The notes: generated by a model not told the origin, from the sequence alone. Counted from the first letter of the stretch, positions 8,734 to 17,418 are shown. The stretch is DNA of 64,000 bases from Leifsonia virtsii (GCF_030433675.1 NZ_JAROCB010000005.1:186001-250000), one strand, 5' to 3'. Made by a program: numbers and translations.

Positions 8734-8765
8734 GACATAACCGTGCGAAAGGTCACGGTTATGTC
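8734..8765. promoter_or_regulatory. Perfect 12-bp inverted repeat with 8-nt loop
   Basis: GACATAACCGTG (8734-8745) and CACGGTTATGTC (8754-8765) are exact reverse complements around CGAAAGGT. The repeat ends 20 nt before the GT2 start. It could be an operator overlapping a promoter (TTATGT lies in the right arm) or an mRNA hairpin acting on either neighbour. No T-run follows, so a classical terminator is less likely. Confidence 0.65.
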
Positions 8766-8785
8766 ACGGCGGCAGGGTTGCCGGC

Positions 8786-10051
8786 ATGTCTCAGCCAACG
8801 ACCCTCGCCCTCGACATCGTCGTGCCCGTCTACAACGAGCAGGCGACGCTCGAGGCCTCCCTCCGCCGGCTGCACCGCTACCTGACCGATGCGGTGCAGG
8901 AGAGCTGGCGGATCACGATCGCCGACAACGCCAGCACCGACGCGACGCCGGCGCTGGCTGACGGGCTCGCCGCGGAGCTGGACCACGTCGTCGCCGTGCA
9001 CTTGCCGCTGAAGGGCCGCGGCCGCGCCCTCAAGGCGGTGTGGGGATCCTCGCCGGCGGAGGTGCTCGTCTACCTGGACGAGGACCTCTCCACCGATCTC
9101 GCCGCGCTCCCGCCGCTGGTGGCGCCGCTGCTCTCCGGCCATTCCGACCTGGCGATCGGCACGCGCCTCGGGAGGACGTCGCGCGTCACCCGCGGTGGCA
9201 AGCGCGAGTTCATCTCCCGCAGCTACAACCTCCTTCTGCGCCGCACGATGGCGGTCGGCTTCTCCGACGCCCAGTGCGGCTTCAAGGCCATCCGCCGCGA
9301 CGTCGCCCAGCGGATCCTGCCCCTGGTGGAGGACGACGGCTGGTTCTTCGACACAGAGCTGCTGATCCTCGCCGAGAGGGCGGGGCTGCGCATCCACGAG
9401 ATCCCGGTCGACTGGGTCGACGACCCGCACAGCTCGGTCGACATCGTGCGCACCGCGCGCGAGGACCTCAAGGGGATGGTGCGCGTCGGGACCAACATCG
9501 CGCGCGGACGCATCCCGCTGGAGGCGGTGTACGCGGAGCTCGGGCGGCGGCCGTTCGCGCCGCCGTCGCCTCCCAGCTTCGTCGGCCAGGTGGTGCGCTT
9601 CGCGATCGTCGGCGTGCTCTCCACCGCGGCGTACGGCCTGCTCTATCTGCTGCTCTCCGGGGTGCTCGGCGGCCAGGTCGCCAACTTCGCCGCCCTGCTG
9701 CTGACCGCCGTCGCCAACACGTGGGCCAACCGGCGCTTCACCTTCGGCGTGCGCGGGAGGCCAGGGATGGTGCGGCACCAGTTCCAGGGCCTCATCGTCT
9801 TCGGGATCGCCTGGGCGCTGACGAGCGGTTCGCTCGCGGTGCTGCACGCGACCGCACCCGGTGCATCGACCCGGGTCGAGCTCATCGTGCTGACCGCCGC
9901 CAACCTGTTGGCCACGCTGCTGCGCTTCGTCCTCCTGCGGCTCTGGGTCTTCCGGGCCGGCCGCGACCGGACCACTCCGCCGCATCCCACCGACGCCGAC
10001 CGACCCTCCGACCCCGCCCGCGTGCTCGTCCCGACCGAAACGGAGCAGTGA
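8786..10051 (+). CDS. Glycosyltransferase family 2 fused to a GtrA-like membrane domain
   Basis: 421 residues. The N-terminal 240 residues are a GT2 domain of the polyprenyl-phosphate sugar transferase (dolichyl-phosphate mannose synthase-like) type: DIVVPVYNEQATLEASLRRL at the nucleotide site and the acidic YLDEDLSTDL metal motif. Residues about 265-390 form a four-helix GtrA domain (VVRFAIVGVLSTAAYGLLYL through NTWANRRFTFG). The protein should load a sugar onto polyprenyl phosphate at the membrane and help flip it. The GT39 gene starts 2 nt after its stop, giving a donor-maker plus donor-user pair for envelope glycosylation. Confidence 0.87.
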   Translation: MSQPTTLALDIVVPVYNEQATLEASLRRLHRYLTDAVQESWRITIADNASTDATPALADGLAAELDHVVAVHLPLKGRGRALKAVWGSSPAEVLVYLDEDLSTDLAALPPLVAPLLSGHSDLAIGTRLGRTSRVTRGGKREFISRSYNLLLRRTMAVGFSDAQCGFKAIRRDVAQRILPLVEDDGWFFDTELLILAERAGLRIHEIPVDWVDDPHSSVDIVRTAREDLKGMVRVGTNIARGRIPLEAVYAELGRRPFAPPSPPSFVGQVVRFAIVGVLSTAAYGLLYLLLSGVLGGQVANFAALLLTAVANTWANRRFTFGVRGRPGMVRHQFQGLIVFGIAWALTSGSLAVLHATAPGASTRVELIVLTAANLLATLLRFVLLRLWVFRAGRDRTTPPHPTDADRPSDPARVLVPTETEQ

Positions 10052-10053
10052 CC

Positions 10054-12114
10054 ATGTCCCTCACCACCGCGCCCACCACCGCGCCGAACCCGACCGAAGT
10101 CCCGGCCCAGCCGCCGAGCAGCCGGCTCCGCACCGGCCTCCGGAGGCTCGTCCGCGGGCGGGAGGACGCCGCCGCCTGGGAGCGTCCGGCGCTGCTCGGC
10201 CTCCTCGCCGTCACCGCCCTCCTCTACCTGTGGGACCTCGCCGCCAGCGGCTGGGCCAACTCCTTCTATTCCGCCGCCGTGCAGGCCGGCTCGGTGAACT
10301 GGGAGGCGTTCTTCTACGGCTCCAGCGACGCCGCCAACTCGATCACGGTCGACAAGCCGCCGGCGAGCCTGTGGATCATGGCCCTGTCCGTGCGCCTGTT
10401 CGGCCTCAGCTCGTGGAGCATCCTGGTGCCGGAGGCGCTGATGGGCGTCGCGACGGTGTGGCTCGTCTACCTGACCGTGCGGCGCCACTTCTCCGCCCGC
10501 ACGGCGCTCCTCGCCGGGGGCGTCCTGGCCCTGACGCCGGTGGCGGCGCTCATGTTCCGGTTCGACAACCCGGATGCGCTGCTCGTGCTGCTGCTCACCC
10601 TCGCGACCTACCTGACCCTGCGGGGGATCGAGTCCGGCCGCATCCGCTGGGTGATCTGGGCGGGCGTCGCCGTCGGCTTCGGGTTCCTCACCAAGCAGCT
10701 GCAGGCCTTCCTGATCCTCCCGGTGCTGGCGGGCGTGTACCTCGCCGCGGCACGGGTGTCGTGGGCCAAGCGCTTCGGTCACCTGTTCGCGGCGCTCGGC
10801 GCAGTCGTCGTCGCCGCCGGCTGGTGGGTCGCCGTGGTCGAGCTCGTCCCCGCCTCGTGGCGGCCGTACATCGGCGGCTCGCAGAGCAACAGCTTCCTGG
10901 AGCTGACCTTCGGCTACAACGGCTTCGGCCGGCTCACGGGCAACGAGACCGGCAGCGTCACCGGCGGCGGCGGAGCCGGGGGAGGCGGGATGTGGGGCTC
11001 GACGGGCATCCTCCGGCTGTTCGAGAACGAGATCGGGGGACAGATCACGTGGCTGCTGCCCGCCGCGCTCGTCCTCTTCGTCGTCGCCCTGGTGCTGGGC
11101 CGCACGCTCGCCCGCACCGACCCCGGCCGCGCGACCCTCCTGCTGTTCGGAGGCTGGCTCATCGTCACCGCGCTGGCCTTCAGCTTCATGGCCGGCATCT
11201 TCCACGCGTACTACACCGTCGCTCTCGCCCCGGCGCTCGCCGGCGTCGTGGCGATCGGCGCCTCGGCCGTCTGGCGGTCGCGCGAGAAGCTGTGGATCCG
11301 CATCCTCTCGGCCGTGACGATGCTCGGCACCGCCGTGTGGGCCTGGGTGCTGCTGGACCGCGCGACCGACTGGCTCCCGTGGCTGAAGGTCGTCGTGCTG
11401 ATCGTCGCGCTCGCGGCATCCGTGCTGCTGCTCCTTCCCCCGCGCAGCCGGATGCTGTCGGGCGCGACCATCGCCGTGACCCTGGTCGGTGCGCTGCTGG
11501 CGCCGACGGCGTACACCCTGCAGACGGTGACCACCGGGCACACCGGTTCGATCGTCACGGCGGGACCGACCGTGTCGGGCGGGATGGGCGGCTTCGGGGG
11601 AGCGAGGCCGCGCGGGCAGGGCGGGTTCGGCGGAGCACCGAACGGCGCCCAGGGCGCGCCGCCGGCCGGCGGCTTCCCGGGCGGAGCGCCCGGCGGCACC
11701 ACCAACGGCGGCAACGCCGCAGGCGGCACCGCCACCGGCGGCACCCGCGGCGGGATGGGCGGCCTCCTCGACTCCGGCACCGTCAGCTCCCAGCTCAGCA
11801 GCCTCCTGAAGGCCGATGCCTCGAAGTACACCTGGGTCGCCGCGGCGGTCGGCTCCAACTCGGCCGCCGGCTATCAGCTGGCAACCCAGGAGGCCGTGAT
11901 GCCGGTCGGTGGCTTCAACGGCTCCGACCCGTCGCCCACGCTCGCGCAGTTCAAGCAGTACGTCGCCGAGGGGAAGATCCACTACTTCGTCTCGGGCGGC
12001 GTCGGCCGGTCGAACGGCGGCAGCGACGCATCCAGTCAGATCGCGAGCTGGGTGGAGGAGAACTTCACGGCGACCACCGTGGGAGGGGTCACCCTCTACG
12101 ACCTGACGGAGTGA
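10054..12114 (+). CDS. GT39/ArnT-like membrane glycosyltransferase
   Basis: A 686-residue GT-C type transferase that uses polyprenyl-phosphate sugars. The first extracellular loop holds the typical SITVDKPPASLW and VPEALMG patches. About 11-12 membrane helices follow. An extracytoplasmic stretch of about 70 residues (504-573) is almost pure Gly/Ala/Pro/Thr low complexity, then a folded C-terminal domain (about 574-686) ends the protein. It is coupled to the GT2-GtrA gene. Glycosylation of an exported protein or wall polymer is the likely role; the acceptor is unknown. The 3' end overlaps the convergent kinase gene by 26 nt. Confidence 0.85.
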   Translation: MSLTTAPTTAPNPTEVPAQPPSSRLRTGLRRLVRGREDAAAWERPALLGLLAVTALLYLWDLAASGWANSFYSAAVQAGSVNWEAFFYGSSDAANSITVDKPPASLWIMALSVRLFGLSSWSILVPEALMGVATVWLVYLTVRRHFSARTALLAGGVLALTPVAALMFRFDNPDALLVLLLTLATYLTLRGIESGRIRWVIWAGVAVGFGFLTKQLQAFLILPVLAGVYLAAARVSWAKRFGHLFAALGAVVVAAGWWVAVVELVPASWRPYIGGSQSNSFLELTFGYNGFGRLTGNETGSVTGGGGAGGGGMWGSTGILRLFENEIGGQITWLLPAALVLFVVALVLGRTLARTDPGRATLLLFGGWLIVTALAFSFMAGIFHAYYTVALAPALAGVVAIGASAVWRSREKLWIRILSAVTMLGTAVWAWVLLDRATDWLPWLKVVVLIVALAASVLLLLPPRSRMLSGATIAVTLVGALLAPTAYTLQTVTTGHTGSIVTAGPTVSGGMGGFGGARPRGQGGFGGAPNGAQGAPPAGGFPGGAPGGTTNGGNAAGGTATGGTRGGMGGLLDSGTVSSQLSSLLKADASKYTWVAAAVGSNSAAGYQLATQEAVMPVGGFNGSDPSPTLAQFKQYVAEGKIHYFVSGGVGRSNGGSDASSQIASWVEENFTATTVGGVTLYDLTE

Positions 12115-12967
12115 GATCGGAGGAGTTCTCGCGGTCCGACCGCAGCGCCGCGCGCGCTGCGGTCGCGACGTCCGCCGCGGACGGCCTGTCCGGCGCGTCC
12201 GCGAGTGTCATCGACCGGATGAGAGTGCGCCAGGGCTCGGGGACGCTGTCGGGCAGTTCCGGATCCCGGTCCAGCCGGGCCAGTGCCGACTCCACGGGTG
12301 CCCCGGGGAATGCGACCGTCCTGGTGAAGCATTCCAGCAGCACGAGGCCGAGCGAGTAGATGTCCGACGCCGGCGTCAGTGCGACGCCCCGCACCTGCTC
12401 GGGGCTCAGGTAGGCGGCGGTGCCGAACGTCTCCTCCGTGAACTCCTGAGGCTGCGTGGCGTCGATGGCGATGCCGAAGTCGGTCAGCCTGGCTCGTGGA
12501 CGCGAGAACCGGGTGCGGTAGTCGACGATCATGATGTTCGACGGCGTCACATCGCGGTGGATGACGCCCCGCGCGTGGACGTACTCGAGTGTCTCCGCGA
12601 CCTCGAACGCGACCTCGCCGATCCGCCGGGTCGACAGCGGGCCCGCCTCCAGGAGTGCGCGGAGGGTGTCGCCCTCCACCAGCTCGATGACGAGGAACGG
12701 TCGCGGGTCCTGCGGCGAGGAGTCGTCGACCCCTGCGTCGAGGATCGACACCACCCCGTGGTGGCGAAGGGCGGCGAGCACGCCGACCTCGGCCCGGAAC
12801 CGCGCGACGTCGCCGTGGCTGCCCGAGGAGAACAGCTTCACCGCGACGTCCCGGCCGAGGTTCTCGTCGCGGGCGCGGAAGACCATCGACGATCCGCCGC
12901 GCGCGAGCAGCCGCTCCGGCCGGTACCTGCCGAGCAGCAGGGGGATCGGGGCCGGGGGTTTGCTCAC
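12089..12967 (-). CDS. Soluble Ser/Thr protein kinase (PknB-like catalytic domain only)
   Basis: A 292-residue Hanks-type kinase. It has the Gly loop LARGGSSMVF, the VAVKLF lysine, the catalytic loop VIHRDVTPSN, LTDFGIA, and YLSPEQV in place of APE. It ends soon after subdomain XI, with no membrane helix or sensory tail, so it is predicted to be cytosolic. HRDVTPSN has Val-Thr where many homologues have Leu-Lys, so the Lys of the catalytic loop is missing; activity should be tested rather than assumed. GTG start. It is convergent with the GT39 gene. Confidence 0.85.
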   Translation of the reverse strand: MSKPPAPIPLLLGRYRPERLLARGGSSMVFRARDENLGRDVAVKLFSSGSHGDVARFRAEVGVLAALRHHGVVSILDAGVDDSSPQDPRPFLVIELVEGDTLRALLEAGPLSTRRIGEVAFEVAETLEYVHARGVIHRDVTPSNIMIVDYRTRFSRPRARLTDFGIAIDATQPQEFTEETFGTAAYLSPEQVRGVALTPASDIYSLGLVLLECFTRTVAFPGAPVESALARLDRDPELPDSVPEPWRTLIRSMTLADAPDRPSAADVATAARAALRSDRENSSDLTPSGRRG

Positions 12968-13039
12968 CCCATCATCTTCCGGGATTCCGCGAATTTCCGC
13001 CGCCGGGTAGACGGGGAAGCGCGACCGCGGTAGGAGCCG

Positions 13040-13855
13040 CTACTCCTGGTCGGCGATGACGACCTCCACGCCTGCGTCGCGCAGCAGGTCGAGCTGCGCG
13101 GGGTCGGCGCTGGAGTCGGTGATCAGCATCTCCACCTGGGAGATCTCGGCCATCTGCGCCAGGGCCACGTTGCCGATCTTGGAGCCGTCGGCGACCACGA
13201 CCGTGCGCTGGGCCTTCGCCACCATCGCGCGGTTGGTGCGCGCCTCGGTCTCGTCGTGGGTCGTCACCCCGGTCGCGGCGCTGACGCCGTCGGCCCCCAG
13301 GATGGCGGTGCCGACGTTGACGGCGTTGAAGGTGCTCTCCGCGAGCGCTCCGACGAGTTCCAGCGACTGCGGGCGCAGGAAGCCGCCGGTCATGATCACC
13401 CGCACGCCCGGGTAGCCGGAGAGCAGCCCGGCGATCGAGAGCGAGTTGGTCACCACCGCGATGTCGCGGTGGTTGGCGAGCGCCCGGGCGACGCTGGCGG
13501 TGGTGGTCCCGCCCGAGAGGGCGACGACGTACCGCTCTGCGGGCAGCCGCCGCACCATCGCCTTCGCGATCAGCCGCTTGGCCTCCTGGAACCGTGTGTC
13601 CCGCAGCGCCACCGGGATCTCGCGGCCCTGCTCCACCGCGGAGGCGCCGCCGTGGGTGCGCACGATGAGGTGCTGGTCGGCGAGGTCGGAGAGGTCACGG
13701 CGTGCGGTCGCCGCCGAGATGCCGAGCGTCTCGGAGAGCTCGGCCAGACCGATCGATCCTCGCTCCGAGACGAGGTCGAGGATGGACACCATGCGCTGGG
13801 CGCGTCGCCCGGAGGTGACGCGGGCGATCAGGGATTCGGCGCTGGGGGCGGCCAT
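13040..13855 (-). CDS. DeoR family sugar-operon repressor
   Basis: 271 residues. The N-terminal DeoR helix-turn-helix is LAELSETLGISAATARRDLS with the HLIVRTHGGA signature. The sugar-phosphate-binding DeoRC domain follows (LSGGTTTASVARAL, VIMTGGFLRPQSLELVG, GADGVSAATG, VVADGSKIG). Such repressors sense a phosphorylated sugar intermediate. A GAGAGGAC ribosome site precedes the ATG at 13855. It is divergent from the GH4 gene, with an ATCA-N7-TGAT dyad in the shared gap. The same dyad recurs at 17300-17318, so it probably controls the whole 13-23 kb island. Confidence 0.88.
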   Translation of the reverse strand: MAAPSAESLIARVTSGRRAQRMVSILDLVSERGSIGLAELSETLGISAATARRDLSDLADQHLIVRTHGGASAVEQGREIPVALRDTRFQEAKRLIAKAMVRRLPAERYVVALSGGTTTASVARALANHRDIAVVTNSLSIAGLLSGYPGVRVIMTGGFLRPQSLELVGALAESTFNAVNVGTAILGADGVSAATGVTTHDETEARTNRAMVAKAQRTVVVADGSKIGNVALAQMAEISQVEMLITDSSADPAQLDLLRDAGVEVVIADQE

Positions 13856-13899
13856 GACGGTCCTCTCGGTCGGCCGAACGTCAAGCGAACAGCAAAGCA

Positions 13900-13914
13900 A
13901 TCAATCTGCTTGAT
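13900..13914. promoter_or_regulatory. Candidate DeoR operator 1
   Basis: ATCA-ATCTGCT-TGAT, an inverted repeat of ATCA/TGAT with a 7-nt spacer, lies between the divergent DeoR and GH4 genes. The first five spacer bases (ATCTG) match those at 17306-17310 in the second divergent gap of the island. Confidence 0.6.
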
Positions 13915-13977
13915 CACTTTAGCCCCGAATCGCTCATTTCGTTGCGCGCACCGCACACCGTATCGCAGGATCGCAGC

Positions 13978-15321
13978 ATGCCTCAGATTGTCTTCCTCGG
14001 TGCGGGCAGCGTGGTCTTCACGCGGCAGCTGCTCGCCGACCTCTACCGCTTCGACGACCTCCCGGTGCTCGACATCGTGCTGCACGACATCGACGCCGAG
14101 CGGCTGGAGGTGGCGCGCGGCACCGCGGAGCAGGTCGCCGGCCGCTTCGGCCGCACCGCGAGCATCACCGCGACACTCGACCGCCGGGAGGCGCTGAGCG
14201 GCGCCGACTTCGTGATCAACATGATCCAGGTGGGCGGCATCGACGCCACCCGGGTCGACCTCGAGGTCCCCGCCGCCGCGGGCCTGCTGCAGACCATCGG
14301 CGACACGACCGGCGTCGGCGGGGTCTTCCGCGGACTGCGCACGTTCCCCGTGCTCTCCGGCATCGCCGCCGACATGCTCGAACTCTGCCCGGACGCGTGG
14401 TTCCTCAACTACACCAACCCGATGGCCATGAACGTCTGGTGGATGTCCGTCGTCGCTCCGAGCATCAAGACCGTCGGCCTCTGCCACAGCGTCTACTGGA
14501 CCGTGCACGACCTGTGCGAGCTGATCGGCGTCCCGCTGGAGGGCACCCACTACCGCGCCGCCGGGGTCAACCACCAGGCGTGGCTGGTCGAGTGGTCGCG
14601 CGACGGGGAGGACCTGTACCCGCGCCTGCGCGAAGCGATCGAGCGCGACCCGGAGCTGCGCCGCCGCGTGCGCGTCGAGATCTTCACCCGCATCGGCTAC
14701 TACCCGACCGAGACGAGCGAGCACTCCTCCGAGTACCTGGACTGGTTCCTGCGCTCGCCGGAGCAGATCGAGCGATTCCGGCTGCGCCCGCTCGAGTACG
14801 TCGGCATCTCCGAGGAGAACGTGGCCGAGTTCGAGCACGCCAAGGCCGCGCTCGCCGCCGGGGAGGCGCTTCAGCTGGAGGAGGGCGCCGCCGAGTACGC
14901 GCCGCAGGTCATCCACTCGATCCTCACCGGCACCGAGCGCACCATCCACGCGAACGTGGTGAACCACGGGCTGATCGACAACCTCCCGCAGGGGGCCGTC
15001 GTCGAGGTGCCGAGCCGGGTGGACGTGGACGGCGTGCACCCGCTGCCGTTCGGCGCGATCCCGGTGCAGGGAGCCGCGCTCAACCGCACCTATCTCTCGG
15101 TGGCGGAACTCGCGATCGAGGCCGCCCGCACGGGCGACCCGGAGCTGGTGCGGCGGGCGGTGCTGACCGACCCGAACGCGTCGTCCTCGCTCACGCCGGA
15201 GCAGATCTGGGCGCTGTGCGACGAGCTCACGAAGCGCCACGCCGCCCTCCTGCCCGTGGCGCTCGGCGGCACGCTGGAGGTCCCGGCTCCGGTGGGGGCC
15301 GGCGCCGGCGTCGCCCGATGA
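13978..15321 (+). CDS. Glycoside hydrolase family 4 (NAD-dependent, MelA-like)
   Basis: 447 residues. GH4 enzymes cleave glycosides by NAD-dependent oxidation at C3 with a divalent metal. The Rossmann loop is FLGAGSVVFTRQLLADL. GLCHSVYW (Cys169, His170) and GVNHQAWL (His199) provide the metal ligands and are in the form typical of alpha-galactosidase/LplD-type members rather than phospho-beta-glucosidases. The ATG at 13978 has AGGA 8 nt upstream. The stop overlaps the aldolase start (ATGA). It should release a hexose from an imported oligosaccharide in the cytosol. The sugar is not fixed by sequence. Confidence 0.87.
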   Translation: MPQIVFLGAGSVVFTRQLLADLYRFDDLPVLDIVLHDIDAERLEVARGTAEQVAGRFGRTASITATLDRREALSGADFVINMIQVGGIDATRVDLEVPAAAGLLQTIGDTTGVGGVFRGLRTFPVLSGIAADMLELCPDAWFLNYTNPMAMNVWWMSVVAPSIKTVGLCHSVYWTVHDLCELIGVPLEGTHYRAAGVNHQAWLVEWSRDGEDLYPRLREAIERDPELRRRVRVEIFTRIGYYPTETSEHSSEYLDWFLRSPEQIERFRLRPLEYVGISEENVAEFEHAKAALAAGEALQLEEGAAEYAPQVIHSILTGTERTIHANVVNHGLIDNLPQGAVVEVPSRVDVDGVHPLPFGAIPVQGAALNRTYLSVAELAIEAARTGDPELVRRAVLTDPNASSSLTPEQIWALCDELTKRHAALLPVALGGTLEVPAPVGAGAGVAR

Positions 15322-16166
15322 GCCCGGCGGGCACGGCGGAACTGCTCTCGGCCGCGGTCGGGACGGGTCGCGCCGTCGCCGCCTTCAACGTCCTCTCGCT
15401 CGACCACGTGGAGGCCGTGGCCGCCGGTGCCGCGGCGGCGGGAGCACCCGCGCTGCTGCAGCTCAGCGAGAACGCGATCGCCTTCCGGGGCGCGCCGGAG
15501 CCGCTGCTGGCGGCCTGCAGGGAGGCGGCCGCCGCCTCCGGGACCCCGCTCGCCATCCACCTCGATCACATCGAGGACCGCGAGCTGGTCGCACGGGTGC
15601 TGCCCCGCGCAGCCGACTTCGGCATCGGCTCGCTCATGTTCGACGCCTCGAAGCTCGACTACGACGCGAACGTGGCCGCCACCCGCGAGGTGGTCGCCCG
15701 CGCGCACGACGCCGGGGTCTGGGTGGAGGCCGAGCTCGGCGAGATCGGCGGCAAGGACGGCGCGCACGCTCCGGGAGTCCGCACCGACCCGGCGGAGGCG
15801 GCGTCGTTCGTCGCGGCGACCGGCGTCGACGCCCTCGCCGTGGCGGTCGGCAGCTCGCATGCGATGCGCGACCGTTCGGCGCAGCTCGACCTGGAGCTGA
15901 TCGCCCGGCTCCGGGAGGCCGTGCCGGTGCCGCTCGTGCTGCACGGCTCGTCCGGTGTCGCGGACGACGTGATCGCGCAGGCGGTGGCCGCGGGCATCCG
16001 GAAGGTCAACGTCGGCACGGCGCTCAACGTCGCCTACACCGCCGCGCTGCGCGCCTCCCTGGCCGAGCAGCCGGACGCGGTCGACCCGCGCCGCTACACG
16101 GCCACCGCGCGCCGCGCGATGACCGAGCTGGTGACCGGCTTCTGCCGCGTGGTGGCCGCGGCCTGA
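15318..16166 (+). CDS. Class II ketose-1,6-bisphosphate aldolase (KbaY/GatY-like)
   Basis: 282 residues, zinc-dependent TIM barrel. FNVLSLDHVEAVAAGAAAAG is the N-terminal signature, IHLDHIED carries zinc ligands, VEAELGEIGGKDG is conserved, and VLHGSSGV plus IRKVNVGTALN form the phosphate and metal site. It should split a ketose 1,6-bisphosphate (tagatose- or fructose-type) into glycerone phosphate and an aldehyde. It is coupled to GH4 by ATGA. With the SIS isomerase and PfkB/FruK-type kinases further on, it completes a route to triose phosphates. Confidence 0.87.
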   Translation: MSPAGTAELLSAAVGTGRAVAAFNVLSLDHVEAVAAGAAAAGAPALLQLSENAIAFRGAPEPLLAACREAAAASGTPLAIHLDHIEDRELVARVLPRAADFGIGSLMFDASKLDYDANVAATREVVARAHDAGVWVEAELGEIGGKDGAHAPGVRTDPAEAASFVAATGVDALAVAVGSSHAMRDRSAQLDLELIARLREAVPVPLVLHGSSGVADDVIAQAVAAGIRKVNVGTALNVAYTAALRASLAEQPDAVDPRRYTATARRAMTELVTGFCRVVAAA

Positions 16167-16174
16167 GCCGCCGC

Positions 16175-16186
16175 CACCGCGCGGTG
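16175..16186. terminator. Short GC palindrome between convergent genes (possible terminator)
   Basis: CACCGC-GCGGTG lies between the aldolase stop and the convergent amidohydrolase stop. There is no T-tract and no clear loop, so a termination role is only suggested by position. Confidence 0.25.
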
Positions 16187-16191
16187 CCGTG

Positions 16192-17262
16192 TCAGAGGTT
16201 CAGGACGCGGCGCGCGTTGCCCGCGTAGACGCGCTGCAGCAGCGCGGGGTCGAGCGCGAGCGCCGACACGTCCCACCGGCCCTGACCGGGGACTTCGCTG
16301 CCCGGGTCGTACGAGAACCCCTCGTCGGCGGTCTCGAAGAAGCGGTAGTGCAGGCGGTACTGCTCCGCCGTCACCGGGTAGATGTCCGTGCCGAACAGCA
16401 CCTGGTCCGGGTAGGCGGCGACCAGGCGCGCGAACCGCCGCGGCTGGCGGCCGAGCTCGGCCATCCGCCCGGCCGTGTCGATCGTGTAGTTGGGAGCGGC
16501 GGCCAGAAGCCGCTCGACGCGGTCGAGGTCCTCGGCCGCGCCGCCGGCGTGTGCGCCGATGAACGTCGTGCCCGGGCAGGCGAGCACCAGCGCGGCGTGC
16601 GCGTCCATCAGCCGGTCGAAGGTGGGGTGGACGCTGCGGTCGCCGAACCACCAATCCGGCACGCCCGCGAGTTCGTCGATGCGCTCGTTGTGGCGGTCGA
16701 GCGGCTCGAAGAAGGCGATCGGGTCGGCGGTGTGGATGAGCACCGGCAGCCCCAGCTCGCCCGCGTGCCGGAGCACCGCGATCACCCGCGGGTCGTCGGG
16801 CGAGATCAGCGTTCCGTCGGCGTCGCGGAAGGTCAGCCCGAGGCTCTTCCAGACCTTCACCCCGCGGGCGCCGCGGGCCGCGCTGTCGTCGAGGGAGGCG
16901 ATGAGCGCCTGCTCGCCGTCGGTTTCGGCCAGCCGCGCCCACTCCAGCTGGCAGAAGGTGACGAAGCGGCCGGGGTGGGCGCGGTCGTAGCGCTCGACGT
17001 TCGCAGTGACCTCGTCGCCCCAGAGCCCGTCGAGGTTGACCACCGTCTCCACGCCGCACTCGTCGAGGAGCGCGACCAGCGCGCCCGGGTCCTGGATCAT
17101 CCAGTCGCCGTCGTGCGTCAGCCAGCGCCCGAGGTGGTTGTGCGCATCGATCACGGGGAAGGCGGGCTCTGTCACGTCGGTGACGGCCGCCCGCAGCTGG
17201 CTGCGGGGCGCCCAGTCCTTCAGGCGCAGGTCGAACGGGTCGGGAGCGGGGGCGTGCGTCAT
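16192..17262 (-). CDS. Amidohydrolase-related TIM-barrel hydrolase
   Basis: A 356-residue protein of the amidohydrolase_2 family. The N-terminal VIDAHNHLGRW carries the HxH-like metal motif; HTADP, FIGAHAGG and the C-terminal LFGTDIYPVT provide the later His and Asp. Members are metal-dependent hydrolases or decarboxylases (lactonases, cyclic-acid decarboxylases). A GAGAGG ribosome site precedes the ATG at 17262. It is divergent from the SIS-ABC operon, and the second DeoR-type dyad overlaps its putative -10. It may open a lactone or remove an acyl group from the island's substrate, but no NagA-type deacetylase signature is present. Confidence 0.8.
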   Translation of the reverse strand: MTHAPAPDPFDLRLKDWAPRSQLRAAVTDVTEPAFPVIDAHNHLGRWLTHDGDWMIQDPGALVALLDECGVETVVNLDGLWGDEVTANVERYDRAHPGRFVTFCQLEWARLAETDGEQALIASLDDSAARGARGVKVWKSLGLTFRDADGTLISPDDPRVIAVLRHAGELGLPVLIHTADPIAFFEPLDRHNERIDELAGVPDWWFGDRSVHPTFDRLMDAHAALVLACPGTTFIGAHAGGAAEDLDRVERLLAAAPNYTIDTAGRMAELGRQPRRFARLVAAYPDQVLFGTDIYPVTAEQYRLHYRFFETADEGFSYDPGSEVPGQGRWDVSALALDPALLQRVYAGNARRVLNL

Positions 17263-17299
17263 CGGAACCTCTCTGGAACGGACGGGGCATTTGTGCAAA

Positions 17300-17318
17300 C
17301 GATCAATCTGAATGATCG
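17300..17318. promoter_or_regulatory. Candidate DeoR operator 2
   Basis: CGATCA-ATCTGAA-TGATCG is a perfect 6-bp inverted repeat with a 7-nt spacer. GTGCA (17293-17297) and TGCAC (17322-17326) frame it as a longer dyad. The core matches 13900-13914. It lies in the gap shared by the amidohydrolase and the SIS/ABC/kinase operon. Confidence 0.65.
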
Positions 17319-17340
17319 ATCTGCACATCTTTATTGTCAA
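17312..17340 (-). promoter_or_regulatory. Candidate promoter of the amidohydrolase gene overlapping operator 2
   Basis: On the minus strand, TTGACA (17340-17335) is followed after 17 nt by GATCAT (17317-17312), whose bases belong to operator 2. A repressor there would block polymerase. On the plus strand the same T/G/A-rich patch reads TTGTCA (17334-17339), with AATGAT 17 nt later, a possible promoter for the opposite operon. Confidence 0.45.
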
Positions 17341-17418
17341 ACGCTCAGTGTGTGCCAATGATAAATCAACGCCAACCACCCGGGCGGCGCACCGCACATG
17401 ACACCAGGAGCACCAGAC

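Noticed and set aside
9643-11982. Long open frame on the minus strand opposite the glycosyltransferases
   Set aside because: Arg/Gly/Asp-rich shadow of two well-supported genes; no family motif.
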